Shown: positions 1 to 6,049, counted from the first letter of the stretch. The stretch: DNA of 6,107 nt from an uncultured Anaerosolibacter sp. (GCA_937948705.1 CALECF010000209.1:1-6107), one strand, 5' to 3'. Numbers and translations are program-made. Notes: generated from the sequence alone by a model not told the origin.

Positions 1-438
1 CTTGATCTCAATCTTTTCCTGCAATCTACCCCTAAAATCATCTTTCATGGACAAAATGAGAGCATTTCGAACCTTCTCATTCTCGTGGCCTTGAAGAATG
101 AACTGAACGTGGGGCTGATTGTTCTCCCCTTTGATCACCATTCCCAAGCTATTAAAATTGCTTCTCATCCTTGCTTCCATATCCTCTATAGAATTCACTT
201 GTTGCATTTTACTATGCTTGCCTTGAGATTCCAAAACGGCTTGATCGATAACGGATTTAAATTCTCCATCATAGTCTATAAAAAAATATACATCTGGTTT
301 GATAGATATTTCCCTCGGAATGAGAAAGTTTGTCAGCCCTACGAAGAGCAGGGCAACACCCAGCACAATAACTAGGAAATAATTTCGAAAGGCTGTGACA
401 ATATCTTTGAACAATAATCCACCGTATCTTTGCAGCAT
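1..438 (-). CDS. ABC-2 type transporter permease, N-terminal part (cut by window edge)
   Basis: The reading frame starts at the ATG at 438-436 and stays open for 146 codons to base 1, so the C-terminal part lies outside the window. Residues 1-19 are a short cytoplasmic start, residues about 20-40 form one strongly hydrophobic membrane segment (FLVIVLGVALLFVGL core), and the rest is a hydrophilic, charged region with no further membrane span. One N-terminal helix followed by a large extracytoplasmic domain is the usual layout of ABC-2 type export permeases, whose remaining helices come at the C-terminus. It directly follows the ATPase stop codon (TAA then ATG, no gap), and its ribosome site GGAGG/AGGGGG (455-448) lies inside the last codons of the ATPase. 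I infer that it is the membrane partner of that ATPase; the substrate cannot be read from the sequence. Confidence 0.85.
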   Translation of the reverse strand, partial: MLQRYGGLLFKDIVTAFRNYFLVIVLGVALLFVGLTNFLIPREISIKPDVYFFIDYDGEFKSVIDQAVLESQGKHSKMQQVNSIEDMEARMRSNFNSLGMVIKGENNQPHVQFILQGHENEKVRNALILSMKDDFRGRLQEKIEIK

Positions 439-1293
439 TTACTTCAACCCCCTCCCGGTTACCTTTATAAAGATTTCTTCAAGGGTCGCTTCTTGGGAAT
501 GCATAGTCTCTATGGTGCCTTGACTAATCAATTGGTTTAGTCGCTGTTTGTCGTTTTCTTCTACCATGGAGAAATACTCTTTTTTCAAGGTTTCCCCTAT
601 CCGATGCTCCACCTGTACCATCTTTTCCCCATAGATTAGCTTTAGATTTCTGGGTGAGTCAATTAACTCAAGTTTACCATCATGGATAAATGCCACCCGA
701 TCACAAAGCTCATCGGCAATGTGCATATTGTGGGTCGTCAAAAATATGGTAGCCCCCTCACTTCTTTTCTGCCAGATAATTTCTTTGATCTGATTCGCTG
801 TTGTTGGATCTAATCCTGACGTAGGCTCATCCAAAAACCACATTTTAGGTGTGTTTAACATAGACCTAGCGAAAACCAGTCGCTGCATCATTCCCTTGGA
901 ATATCCCCCAGCCCTTTTCTTCGCTGCATGTTCTAACCCCACCATCTTTAAAAGCTTCATAGGGTCCTCTGTGGGCACGCTGAACATCTTTCGATAAAAT
1001 TCCAGGTTTTCTAAGCCTGTTAACTTTTTATAGATGTTGGGCTGTTCAAAGGATACACCAATGAGATTAAACATTTCCTCTTTAGGCTTCCGAATATCCA
1101 TATTTGCGATGCTGACTTCTCCTTTTTGAAGGGGCAGTAGCCCGATAAGAATCTTCTGAGTCGTAGATTTCCCGGCACCGCTAGGCCCTAAGAAGCCAAA
1201 AATTTCTCCCTTTCCAATTTCAAAGCTGACATCCTGCACCGCATAGGCATTGTCATTGGTATAGGAATGATATAGGTTCTTTACCTTGATCAT
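439..1293 (-). CDS. ABC transporter ATP-binding protein (export type, ABC-2 partner)
   Basis: A 284-residue nucleotide-binding subunit that should hydrolyse ATP to power the adjacent permease at the inner face of the membrane. All hallmark motifs are visible: Walker A GPSGAGKST (36-44), Q-loop glutamine Q84, signature YSKGM (131-135, a variant of LSGGQ), Walker B MWFLDEP (151-157, catalytic E156), D-loop SGLD (159-162) and switch histidine H188. The C-terminal extension ending in LEEIFIKVTGRGL is typical of ATPases that pair with ABC-2 permeases in drug, lipid or peptide export. The ATG start is set by AAGGAGG at 1309-1303, 9 nt upstream and inside the end of the TetR gene; only one base separates the TetR stop from this ATG. 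Its place behind a TetR gene suggests inducible efflux of a small toxic molecule, which is an inference. Confidence 0.95.
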   Translation of the reverse strand: MIKVKNLYHSYTNDNAYAVQDVSFEIGKGEIFGFLGPSGAGKSTTQKILIGLLPLQKGEVSIANMDIRKPKEEMFNLIGVSFEQPNIYKKLTGLENLEFYRKMFSVPTEDPMKLLKMVGLEHAAKKRAGGYSKGMMQRLVFARSMLNTPKMWFLDEPTSGLDPTTANQIKEIIWQKRSEGATIFLTTHNMHIADELCDRVAFIHDGKLELIDSPRNLKLIYGEKMVQVEHRIGETLKKEYFSMVEENDKQRLNQLISQGTIETMHSQEATLEEIFIKVTGRGLK

Positions 1294-1294
1294 T

Positions 1295-1927
1295 CTATTT
1301 CCCCTCCTTCTTCACTTTAATACCATTTTCCATGACGTACAGCATCTTGTCGATGATAGCCATCATCTCCATCAAATCTCCTGTGTTTTTTTCCTTAAGA
1401 AAATACTCCGATATGGATAGACTCATGGAAGCAATCATCAATGCAACCAATTCCACATCAATTGCAGGATCGATTTCTCCCCTTTCCACTCCCTTTTGCA
1501 GCAATCCCTGAAAGACCAGTTGGCTCTTATTTTTAGAATCACCAAACATTTCTTCCATAAGCTGATGATCTGCGTCCTTCATAAACCGATCTGCAATGGC
1601 AGCCAGTTTAGGATGCTCTTTTCCAAAATGAATACCACCTATATACAGTTCTCTTATAATATAAAAGAAATCTAGTTTATCTAAGTCCCTCAAAATATGG
1701 GTTAAATAAACCATTTTTTCTTCTCCGCTCCTCTCTAAGATATATTTAAACACATCCTTCTTGTCATCAAAGTACTGATAAAAGCTCCCTTTAGCAATCT
1801 CTGCTTTTTCAACAATTCTATTGATGCTTGCCTGCTGATAGGAATACTGGGCAAATTCATCAATAGCAGATTCTACTATCTTCTCCTTTTTTTCCTCTGG
1901 CAGATTAAAAAAAGTACTCTTTGGCAT
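1295..1927 (-). CDS. TetR/AcrR-family transcriptional repressor
   Basis: A 210-residue protein with an N-terminal TetR DNA-binding domain. Residues about 13-53 hold the three-helix unit, with the helix-turn-helix at about 33-53 (ASINRIVEKAEIAKGSFYQYF), including the family-typical KGSFYQYF recognition-helix end followed by DDKKDVF. The remaining part is helical and should form the ligand-binding and dimer domain; it is not conserved enough to name a ligand. The start chosen is the ATG at 1927-1925 because AGGAGG (1939-1934) lies 6 nt before it and MPKSTFFNLPEEKKEKI is a normal TetR N-terminus; a longer frame up to 1999 runs through the operator region and is rejected. It is the first gene of an operon with the ATPase and permease. 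Three palindromic sites in its leader point to autorepression relieved by an effector, probably the exported compound. Confidence 0.93.
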   Translation of the reverse strand: MPKSTFFNLPEEKKEKIVESAIDEFAQYSYQQASINRIVEKAEIAKGSFYQYFDDKKDVFKYILERSGEEKMVYLTHILRDLDKLDFFYIIRELYIGGIHFGKEHPKLAAIADRFMKDADHQLMEEMFGDSKNKSQLVFQGLLQKGVERGEIDPAIDVELVALMIASMSLSISEYFLKEKNTGDLMEMMAIIDKMLYVMENGIKVKKEGK

Positions 1928-1933
1928 AAAAAT

Positions 1934-1939
1934 CCTCCT
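1934..1939 (-). promoter_or_regulatory. Ribosome binding site that fixes the TetR start
   Basis: The minus strand reads AGGAGG, 6 nt before the ATG at 1927. This is the evidence for the 210-residue form rather than a 234-residue one. Confidence 0.85.
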
Positions 1940-1951
1940 AGCTATAGTATG

Positions 1952-1965
1952 TGACCAATCAGTCA
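1952..1965 (-). promoter_or_regulatory. Probable TetR operator, site 1
   Basis: The minus strand reads TGACTGATTGGTCA, a palindrome with arms TGAC/GTCA extended by one G-C pair at each end (GTGAC/GTCAC, 1951-1966). It lies in the 5' leader, 12 bp upstream of the ribosome site of the TetR gene. Its centre is 33 bp from that of site 2, about three helical turns. Assignment to this repressor is inferred from position and from the repetition of the motif. Confidence 0.7.
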
Positions 1966-1984
1966 CCTTGTATTTAAAAAAATA

Positions 1985-1998
1985 TGACCCATTAGTCA
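1985..1998 (-). promoter_or_regulatory. Probable TetR operator, site 2
   Basis: The minus strand reads TGACTAATGGGTCA, matching TGACT-N4-GGTCA. It is separated from site 3 by only 2 bp (centre distance 16 bp), so two repressor dimers could sit side by side on the DNA. Confidence 0.7.
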
Positions 1999-2000
1999 CA

Positions 2001-2014
2001 TGACCTTATAGTCA
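2001..2014 (-). promoter_or_regulatory. Probable TetR operator, site 3, next to the -10 box
   Basis: The minus strand reads TGACTATAAGGTCA, with perfect 5-bp outer arms ATGAC/GTCAT (2000-2015). It begins 1 bp after the -10 hexamer and covers the expected transcription start near 2009, so repressor bound here should block RNA polymerase directly. Confidence 0.75.
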
Positions 2015-2015
2015 T

Positions 2016-2044
2016 ATTTTATGCTTCTTTCTTTTGTTTGTCAA
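2016..2044 (-). promoter_or_regulatory. Sigma-A type promoter of the TetR-ABC operon
   Basis: The -35 box is TTGACA (2044-2039, perfect consensus), the spacer is 17 bp, and the -10 box is TAAAAT (2021-2016, five of six). The expected start near 2009 gives a leader of about 80 nt that contains all three operator-like sites. This is the best promoter in the window. Confidence 0.85.
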
Positions 2045-2097
2045 GTTCCTATATATATTTTCCTATTCTGACCTAATTATTTATATGAATTTTTTCC

Positions 2098-2126
2098 AAA
2101 AAAACAGAACGCCACAGGGGGCGTTC
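2098..2126 (-). terminator. Factor-independent terminator behind the TelA-family gene
   Basis: On the minus strand a perfect 7-bp stem GAACGCC/GGCGTTC (2126-2120 with 2113-2107, 6-nt loop) is followed after two bases by seven T residues (2104-2098). It lies about 80 nt after the TelA-family stop and upstream of the TetR promoter, so it separates the two minus-strand transcription units. Confidence 0.85.
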
Positions 2127-2153
2127 CATATCATCCTATATTTATGACCCATA

Positions 2154-2171
2154 GGCGATTCGTGAATCGCC
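2154..2171. repeat. Perfect 8-bp palindromic intergenic repeat
   Basis: GGCGATTC-GT-GAATCGCC is a perfect inverted repeat with a 2-nt centre. On the minus strand it is preceded by CTGTAGGG, giving the pattern GTAGGGGCGATTC...GAATCGCC. From memory, palindromes of this GTAGGGGCG type recur as dispersed intergenic repeats in various bacteria; I cannot confirm copy number here. No T-run follows it on the minus strand, so it is unlikely to be the terminator itself, although the transcript could fold here and protect the 3' end. Confidence 0.6.
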
Positions 2172-2207
2172 CCTACAGTAAAGATCGGCACCCTACCTAT
2201 GTCTCTT

Positions 2208-3275
2208 CTACATAGACATCAATTTATTTTTCAATTCCCTTTCAATGCTTTGCAGCTCCACCTCCGCTGCCTGTCGCTTGCTTCGACCTTCCTCCTGAAT
2301 GTGGATGACCTCTTCAATGGTATGTATCAAATCCTCATGAACCTTCTTCAAGGTCTCTATTTCCACAACACCTCGCTCTGACTCCTTAGCAACCCCAATC
2401 GTACTATCCTTTAGCATCTCAGAATTCTTTAGCAGCATATCATTGGTGGTATCTGTTACTTCCCGCTGAAGCTGCAATACCTTGCTTTGTCGAAGGAGCC
2501 CTAGGGCAATGATCATCTGATTTTTCCATAGGGGGATGGTATTTAGCACAGAGCTTTGAATTTTTTCCACCATGACTTGATTGTTATTCTGAATCAATCG
2601 AATTTGGGGTGCTGTTTGGATCGCGATGGTACGGCTAAGCTGCAGATCGTGAAGCTTCTTTTCAAAGCGATTGACGAGCTGGGCCATATCATTGTATTGT
2701 TGTACATCAAAGGCATCGTTGGATTCCTCCCCCTTCGCCTTCAGCCTTGGTAATACCTCCCCGTATATTTCTTGCACCTTTAACTTGCCAGCTGCGATAT
2801 ACATATCTAGCTGTTGAAAGTATTCTCCGTTCTTCTGATACAGATGATCAAACATGATGATGTCTCTCATGAGCTGATCCTTGGCATATTCCAGCTCATT
2901 CACAATACTCTCTATATCTCCACTAAGCTTCTGGTACTTGGCAAAAAACTTCTCTACTTCATCCACAGCCGACCCTAAGAAAGGAATCTTTGATAGAAAA
3001 CCCTTTCGTTTCGGGGTAAGACCATCCACATTCAGTTCTTTAATCTTAAACATAAGGTTTTTCATGATCTCACCCACATAGCCTGCATCCTTGGCACGAA
3101 CCTCTGAAAGCATGGTATCTGCAAAGCCTGAGATATTCTTTTGTGCATCTATCCCATACTGCAAAATAAAGTGATTATCTTGTATATTAATGGTGGCTGC
3201 GATTTCCTTTACCTTCTCTTGCTGCTCCACTGGTAGACTTTCTATTCCCACTGGCTGGATAATTTGATTTTCCAA
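2208..3275 (-). CDS. TelA/KlaA/YaaN-family protein (toxic anion resistance family)
   Basis: A soluble, highly helical protein of about 355 residues with no signal peptide or membrane segment. Counting from the start used here, residues 38-56 (LQYGIDAQKNISGFADTML) and 59-75 (VRAKDAGYVGEIMKNLM) are the characteristic N-terminal block of the TelA family; the central region with KIPFLGSAVDEVEKFFAKY is also typical, and residues about 300-352 form a charged coiled coil. Family members were linked to tellurite and other anion or envelope stress; the biochemical role is unknown, so the product name should not be read as a proven activity. B. subtilis YaaN sits beside XpaC, which is absent here, so the gene appears to stand alone. 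The start is uncertain: TTG at 3275-3273 is chosen because homology begins soon after it. The frame extends to a GTG at 3422, but that segment looks non-coding, and there is no nearby in-frame ATG. Confidence 0.85.
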   Translation of the reverse strand: MENQIIQPVGIESLPVEQQEKVKEIAATINIQDNHFILQYGIDAQKNISGFADTMLSEVRAKDAGYVGEIMKNLMFKIKELNVDGLTPKRKGFLSKIPFLGSAVDEVEKFFAKYQKLSGDIESIVNELEYAKDQLMRDIIMFDHLYQKNGEYFQQLDMYIAAGKLKVQEIYGEVLPRLKAKGEESNDAFDVQQYNDMAQLVNRFEKKLHDLQLSRTIAIQTAPQIRLIQNNNQVMVEKIQSSVLNTIPLWKNQMIIALGLLRQSKVLQLQREVTDTTNDMLLKNSEMLKDSTIGVAKESERGVVEIETLKKVHEDLIHTIEEVIHIQEEGRSKRQAAEVELQSIERELKNKLMSM

Positions 3276-3361
3276 TTCCCCTACAACCCCTTTCCCATAA
3301 GTAGACCATCCTACTGCATATTTCCTATTTATCCAATTTAGGTAAATTTTTCTATATTTGT

Positions 3362-3370
3362 ATTTTATCA
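3362..3370 (-). promoter_or_regulatory. Possible extended -10 promoter of the TelA-family gene
   Basis: The minus strand reads TGATAAAAT, an extended -10 (TG-n-TAAAAT). The -35 is poor (TTCAAT at about 16 bp). A start near 3355 would put about 80 nt of AT-rich leader before the TTG start, and would exclude the GTG at 3422 as the translation start. Confidence 0.35.
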
Positions 3371-3424
3371 CAAACAAGAAAAAATTGAAGGATATATCAT
3401 GGTTTTTTCCTAGTTTTGTCACAC

Positions 3425-3452
3425 TTGTCTACAAAAAACAATATGATAGATT
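3425..3452 (+). promoter_or_regulatory. Weak candidate promoter of the haloperoxidase-like gene
   Basis: TTGTCT (3425-3430, four of six), a 16-bp spacer and TAGATT (3447-3452, four of six). It is the best match upstream of the plus-strand gene but is not strong. A start near 3459 would include the anti-Shine-Dalgarno segment at 3481-3487. Confidence 0.25.
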
Positions 3453-3480
3453 GGGAGGTATCCCATACATTTTATGTCTG

Positions 3481-3514
3481 CCTCCTTCTTTCTTTAGAAT
3501 TTCCAATAAGGAGG
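3481..3514 (+). promoter_or_regulatory. Shine-Dalgarno with upstream perfect complement (possible RBS-masking hairpin)
   Basis: The ribosome site AAGGAGG (3508-3514, 7 nt before the ATG at 3522) is fully complementary to CCTCCTT (3481-3487), leaving a 20-nt loop. A G-U pair (3480 with 3515) could extend the stem. A second GGAGG at 3454-3458 could pair with the same CCTCC segment, giving two mutually exclusive folds. The ribosome site is certain; the regulatory reading is an inference. Confidence 0.5.
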
Positions 3515-3521
3515 TTATCCT

Positions 3522-4388
3522 ATGCCAGATACTGAATGTACACGACCTGAAAAATGGTCCCAATTACCCTATGCTGGGGAGCTGCGCCTGCCTCCTCCTG
3601 AAGAAATAAACGCCCAAACTTGGCCTATGTATTATATCTATAGGGATTCTGATGGAAGCTTTAAGGACACCGATGGTCAACCTATATCTTGGAGAATCAG
3701 ATCACCAGAGACCTTCGACTTTCAACATGATCAACTTCCCAAGGTACAGGCAGCCCTCAAAGATCTTACCCCTAATCAAATACGCATGGCTGAATACTGG
3801 AGTGCAGGTCCCCCCACCAAACAATTTACGCCTATCATTGATCGTTTGATCGACACCTATAAAATATCTGCCTGTAGAGCAGCAAGAATTTTAGGAGCTA
3901 TCCAAGCAGGAATCAATGATACCATGGTGATGACATGGCATTTTAAATACCTCTGGCAAATTCCCCGGCCCAATCAGCTTGACCAAAGCTTGGCCACGAT
4001 CGTATGTACACCCTATCATCCTAGCTATCCAGCTGGTCATGCCACAGTAGCAGGCTGTGCGGAAGTAATTTTGTCCTACTTTTTCCCTCCTGAATCCGAT
4101 CGTTTGAAAGCCTTTGCTGAAGAATGTGCTATGGCTCGGCTCTATGCAGGGGTACATTATCCTGCAGACAACCAGCAAGGCCTCGTGTTGGGTCGACAAA
4201 TCGGTGAAATTGTTGTTTCTCGTCTGGCTCAACAATATAATGGAGATTTGACCTCTATTGATTATCCGATTTCTGAGGATCGTCATGCCGATCTCATGCC
4301 CCCTCCCTATGTCCAGGTAATTTCGTTCCCACGTCCTCGGCAATGTCATTCTATCCTTGATCCTAGAGAGGACCCCAGTGCAAGGTAA
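3522..4388 (+). CDS. Vanadium-haloperoxidase/PAP2-like protein, soluble
   Basis: A 288-residue protein of the PAP2/vanadium-dependent haloperoxidase superfamily. The three phosphate- or vanadate-binding motifs are present: K142-x6-R149-P150 (KYLWQIPRP), P167-S-Y-P-A-G172-H173, and A205-R206-x5-H212-x3-D216. H173 matches the acid-base histidine and H212 the vanadate-bound or phosphorylated histidine of the family. Two usual serines are alanines (PSGH becomes PAGH, SR becomes AR). There is no signal peptide or membrane helix, unlike lipid phosphatases of the PAP2 group, so it should be cytosolic and resembles the haloperoxidase branch. An N-terminal domain of about 130 residues (KWSQLPYAGE, WPMYYIYRDSDG) recalls Bacillus proteins annotated as haloperoxidases. 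Whether it oxidises halides or removes phosphate cannot be told. The ATG follows a near-perfect AAGGAGGT. The gene stands alone and converges on the GH18 gene. Confidence 0.88.
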   Translation: MPDTECTRPEKWSQLPYAGELRLPPPEEINAQTWPMYYIYRDSDGSFKDTDGQPISWRIRSPETFDFQHDQLPKVQAALKDLTPNQIRMAEYWSAGPPTKQFTPIIDRLIDTYKISACRAARILGAIQAGINDTMVMTWHFKYLWQIPRPNQLDQSLATIVCTPYHPSYPAGHATVAGCAEVILSYFFPPESDRLKAFAEECAMARLYAGVHYPADNQQGLVLGRQIGEIVVSRLAQQYNGDLTSIDYPISEDRHADLMPPPYVQVISFPRPRQCHSILDPREDPSAR

Positions 4389-4417
4389 AAAAATAGCCCC
4401 TTTTGGAGGCTATTTTT
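4387..4417. terminator. Bidirectional terminator shared by the two convergent genes
   Basis: A perfect 10-bp stem AAAAATAGCC (4389-4398) / GGCTATTTTT (4408-4417) has a 9-nt loop that may close further (CC/GG with one bulged A). Plus-strand transcripts end in TTTTT and minus-strand transcripts end in seven T residues (complement of 4393-4387). It starts within the TAA stop of the haloperoxidase-like gene and contains the TAG stop of the GH18 gene (4412-4410). Confidence 0.9.
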
Positions 4418-6011
4418 CTACGTACTTCGCGATACGATTCATTAGAGATGCCATTTGACCCCTGGTGATGGCTTCCCTTGGACGGAAGTTCCCGTCAGGA
4501 TAGCCGCTAAATACATTGTTCTTTGTCATGTTCATAATCGAAGGATAAGACCAGTTGTTGTCGGCAACATCGGGAAATCTTTTTTCTATTCCCTGTGCTT
4601 CTTCCAAAATAATTTTATTCAACATAGCCGCCATCTGCTCCCTGGTAACAGGTTCATCAGGGGCAAATCTACCATTTCCTACCCCTTGAATCAAGCCATA
4701 TTGCTTTGCAGTTTCAATATCCTTTTTTGCCCAGTGACGATCAGAAACATCACGAAAACTGCTGATGCCTTCCACAGGCTGCAACCCCATGATTCTCACC
4801 AAAGCTGACGCTGCCTGGGCCCTTGTTAGAGATGTATTCGGGGAAAAGATCGTACTGGACATTCCCGTCATCCATCCTTTACTTTCTACAGATAGAATAT
4901 CCTCTTGGGCCCAATGGCTTTGAATATCGGAGAAGTACTTCCCATTAAGCCACAACCCATAGTAATCCCAAGTAGTACCTAACTCGTTGCCAAGGCTCCA
5001 GCTGCCTGTGCCTCTTAATCCATATTTCTGTACCAATCGGAGCTTTGCTTTGATGGACCCTTCATTCTCGTACCATACCGTATAGGTACCCGGCAGCAAC
5101 TCTTTTCCAAAGGCATATGCCTTTGGATCATTTGCACCTATCGTAACCCTGGCCATAGGTGATTGGGCTGTTTGATCAAAGGTCACCTGATTGCTATATT
5201 TATTAAGCAAATTATCTACAGCATTTAAGCTGATCCCGTATCCGCCAAAAGACTCTCCATCCTTCCAGTACCTTCCATAGAAGGGAATACCCACGACGAT
5301 CTTTTCCTTAGGTACATGCTCCAAGGCATATTGTATAGATTTTTCAACAAATCCTATACTGGCCACAGGACGAATGGGGCTGCCTGTATAGCTTTCATCG
5401 TAGGACATTACCATCAGATAGTCACTGTATTGGGCAAGGGCGGCGTAATCGTAGGATCCATGCCAACCTTTTTTCAACTTATTTGGGTTTGCTGCCACGG
5501 CCACAGAGATAGATTTATGGGCAGGCAGCTTACTTCTTAAGTTCTTCACCAAGGCTGTATAAGCATCTCGATCCTCTTCTGTTACATTCTCAATATCCAC
5601 ATTAATCCCATCCAGGTCATAATCCTGAATGGCCTTCACAAGATCTTCTACCAGCTTATCTTGATTCCGGAGTGCGGTCCTTCCTAATTCACGATCCCAG
5701 TGATTGCTTAAAAAAGGGATTACTTTGATTCCCTTTTTTTTCATCTCCTTAATAAAAGAAGCATCTATTGCTCCAGTAAGCTTCAAGTTTCCTTCGGCAG
5801 TGATATCAAAATAACTTGGCGAGACTTCTTGCACCGTATTTTTTGTTTTCTCCACAAGAGATTTATAAGAAGCAATACTCCCACCATAAAGATAGGTCAT
5901 ATTCATTTTACTTGCTTTTGCCTCCACAGGCGCTGCCACCATCAATGAAAACGCCATGGTACATGCACAAGCGAAAGCAACAATTTTTCCAACAGCCTTT
6001 TTTCGTTTCAT
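4410..6011 (-). CDS. Secreted GH18 glycoside hydrolase with three SLH domains
   Basis: A 533-residue exported enzyme. Residues 1-31 form a signal peptide: KRKK, a hydrophobic core at about 10-27, and probable cleavage after VEA (31) or AKA (33). Residues about 38-350 are a glycoside hydrolase family 18 barrel with the catalytic motif DGINVDIE (134-141, proton donor E141), MSYDE (202-206), GIPFYGRYW (240-248) and the closing GSWSLGNE (W338). This resembles spore-cortex and cell-wall GH18 enzymes of the YaaH/SleL type, but there are no LysM repeats. Three SLH domains follow at about 359-410, 418-468 and 478-528, each with the TRxQ motif, which bind secondary cell-wall polymer. It should sit on the cell surface and cut beta-1,4 N-acetylglucosamine linkages in peptidoglycan or chitin-like polymer. 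The second ATG (6011) is chosen because AGGAGG lies 7 nt before it and only 1 nt before the first ATG (6017). Confidence 0.93.
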   Translation of the reverse strand: MKRKKAVGKIVAFACACTMAFSLMVAAPVEAKASKMNMTYLYGGSIASYKSLVEKTKNTVQEVSPSYFDITAEGNLKLTGAIDASFIKEMKKKGIKVIPFLSNHWDRELGRTALRNQDKLVEDLVKAIQDYDLDGINVDIENVTEEDRDAYTALVKNLRSKLPAHKSISVAVAANPNKLKKGWHGSYDYAALAQYSDYLMVMSYDESYTGSPIRPVASIGFVEKSIQYALEHVPKEKIVVGIPFYGRYWKDGESFGGYGISLNAVDNLLNKYSNQVTFDQTAQSPMARVTIGANDPKAYAFGKELLPGTYTVWYENEGSIKAKLRLVQKYGLRGTGSWSLGNELGTTWDYYGLWLNGKYFSDIQSHWAQEDILSVESKGWMTGMSSTIFSPNTSLTRAQAASALVRIMGLQPVEGISSFRDVSDRHWAKKDIETAKQYGLIQGVGNGRFAPDEPVTREQMAAMLNKIILEEAQGIEKRFPDVADNNWSYPSIMNMTKNNVFSGYPDGNFRPREAITRGQMASLMNRIAKYVEK

Positions 6012-6017
6012 GGACAT

Positions 6018-6049
6018 TCCTCCTGTATATACATTAATGCACAGGAGGA
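6018..6049 (-). promoter_or_regulatory. 9-bp inverted repeat covering the GH18 gene ribosome site
   Basis: TCCTCCTGT (6018-6026) and ACAGGAGGA (6041-6049) are perfect complements with a 14-nt loop that itself holds the palindrome CATTAATG (6032-6039). On the minus strand the Shine-Dalgarno AGGAGG (6024-6019) lies wholly in one arm. It may be an RNA hairpin that hides the ribosome site, or a DNA operator, since it also abuts the candidate -10 box. Confidence 0.6.

Larger units (their letters stand above)
3276..3521. other. Divergent intergenic region
   Basis: An AT-rich stretch of about 246 bp lies between the TelA-family gene (minus) and the haloperoxidase-like gene (plus). It holds the possible promoters of both genes and the Shine-Dalgarno complementarity upstream of the plus gene. 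It also has a loose inverted repeat TTTTGT/ACAAAA (3414-3419 and 3431-3436) that may be chance. No other gene is evident. Confidence 0.6.

Noticed and set aside
1928..1999. N-terminal extension of the TetR gene to 1999 (24 extra residues)
   Set aside because: It runs through operator site 1, has no ribosome site, and the ATG at 1927 has a well-placed AGGAGG and a normal TetR N-terminus.
2154..2171. Palindrome as a terminator or TetR operator
   Set aside because: No T-run follows on the minus strand, and its sequence is unrelated to the TGACT-N4-GGTCA sites.
3276..3422. N-terminal extension of the TelA-family protein to the GTG at 3422
   Set aside because: The segment is AT-rich, has no TelA-like residues or ribosome site at its start, and contains an extended -10 promoter match.
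3474..3497. Seven-codon leader peptide (MSASFFL) upstream of the haloperoxidase-like gene
   Set aside because: The nearest GGAGG ends 15 nt before its ATG, too far for normal initiation, and the codons show no amino-acid bias suggesting attenuation.
3891..4349. Minus-strand open frame of 152 codons inside the haloperoxidase-like gene
   Set aside because: It is antisense to a gene with clear family motifs and shows no recognisable domain or ribosome site.
6012..6017. First ATG (6017) as start of the GH18 gene
   Set aside because: Only 1 nt separates AGGAGG from it; the ATG at 6011 has 7 nt spacing.
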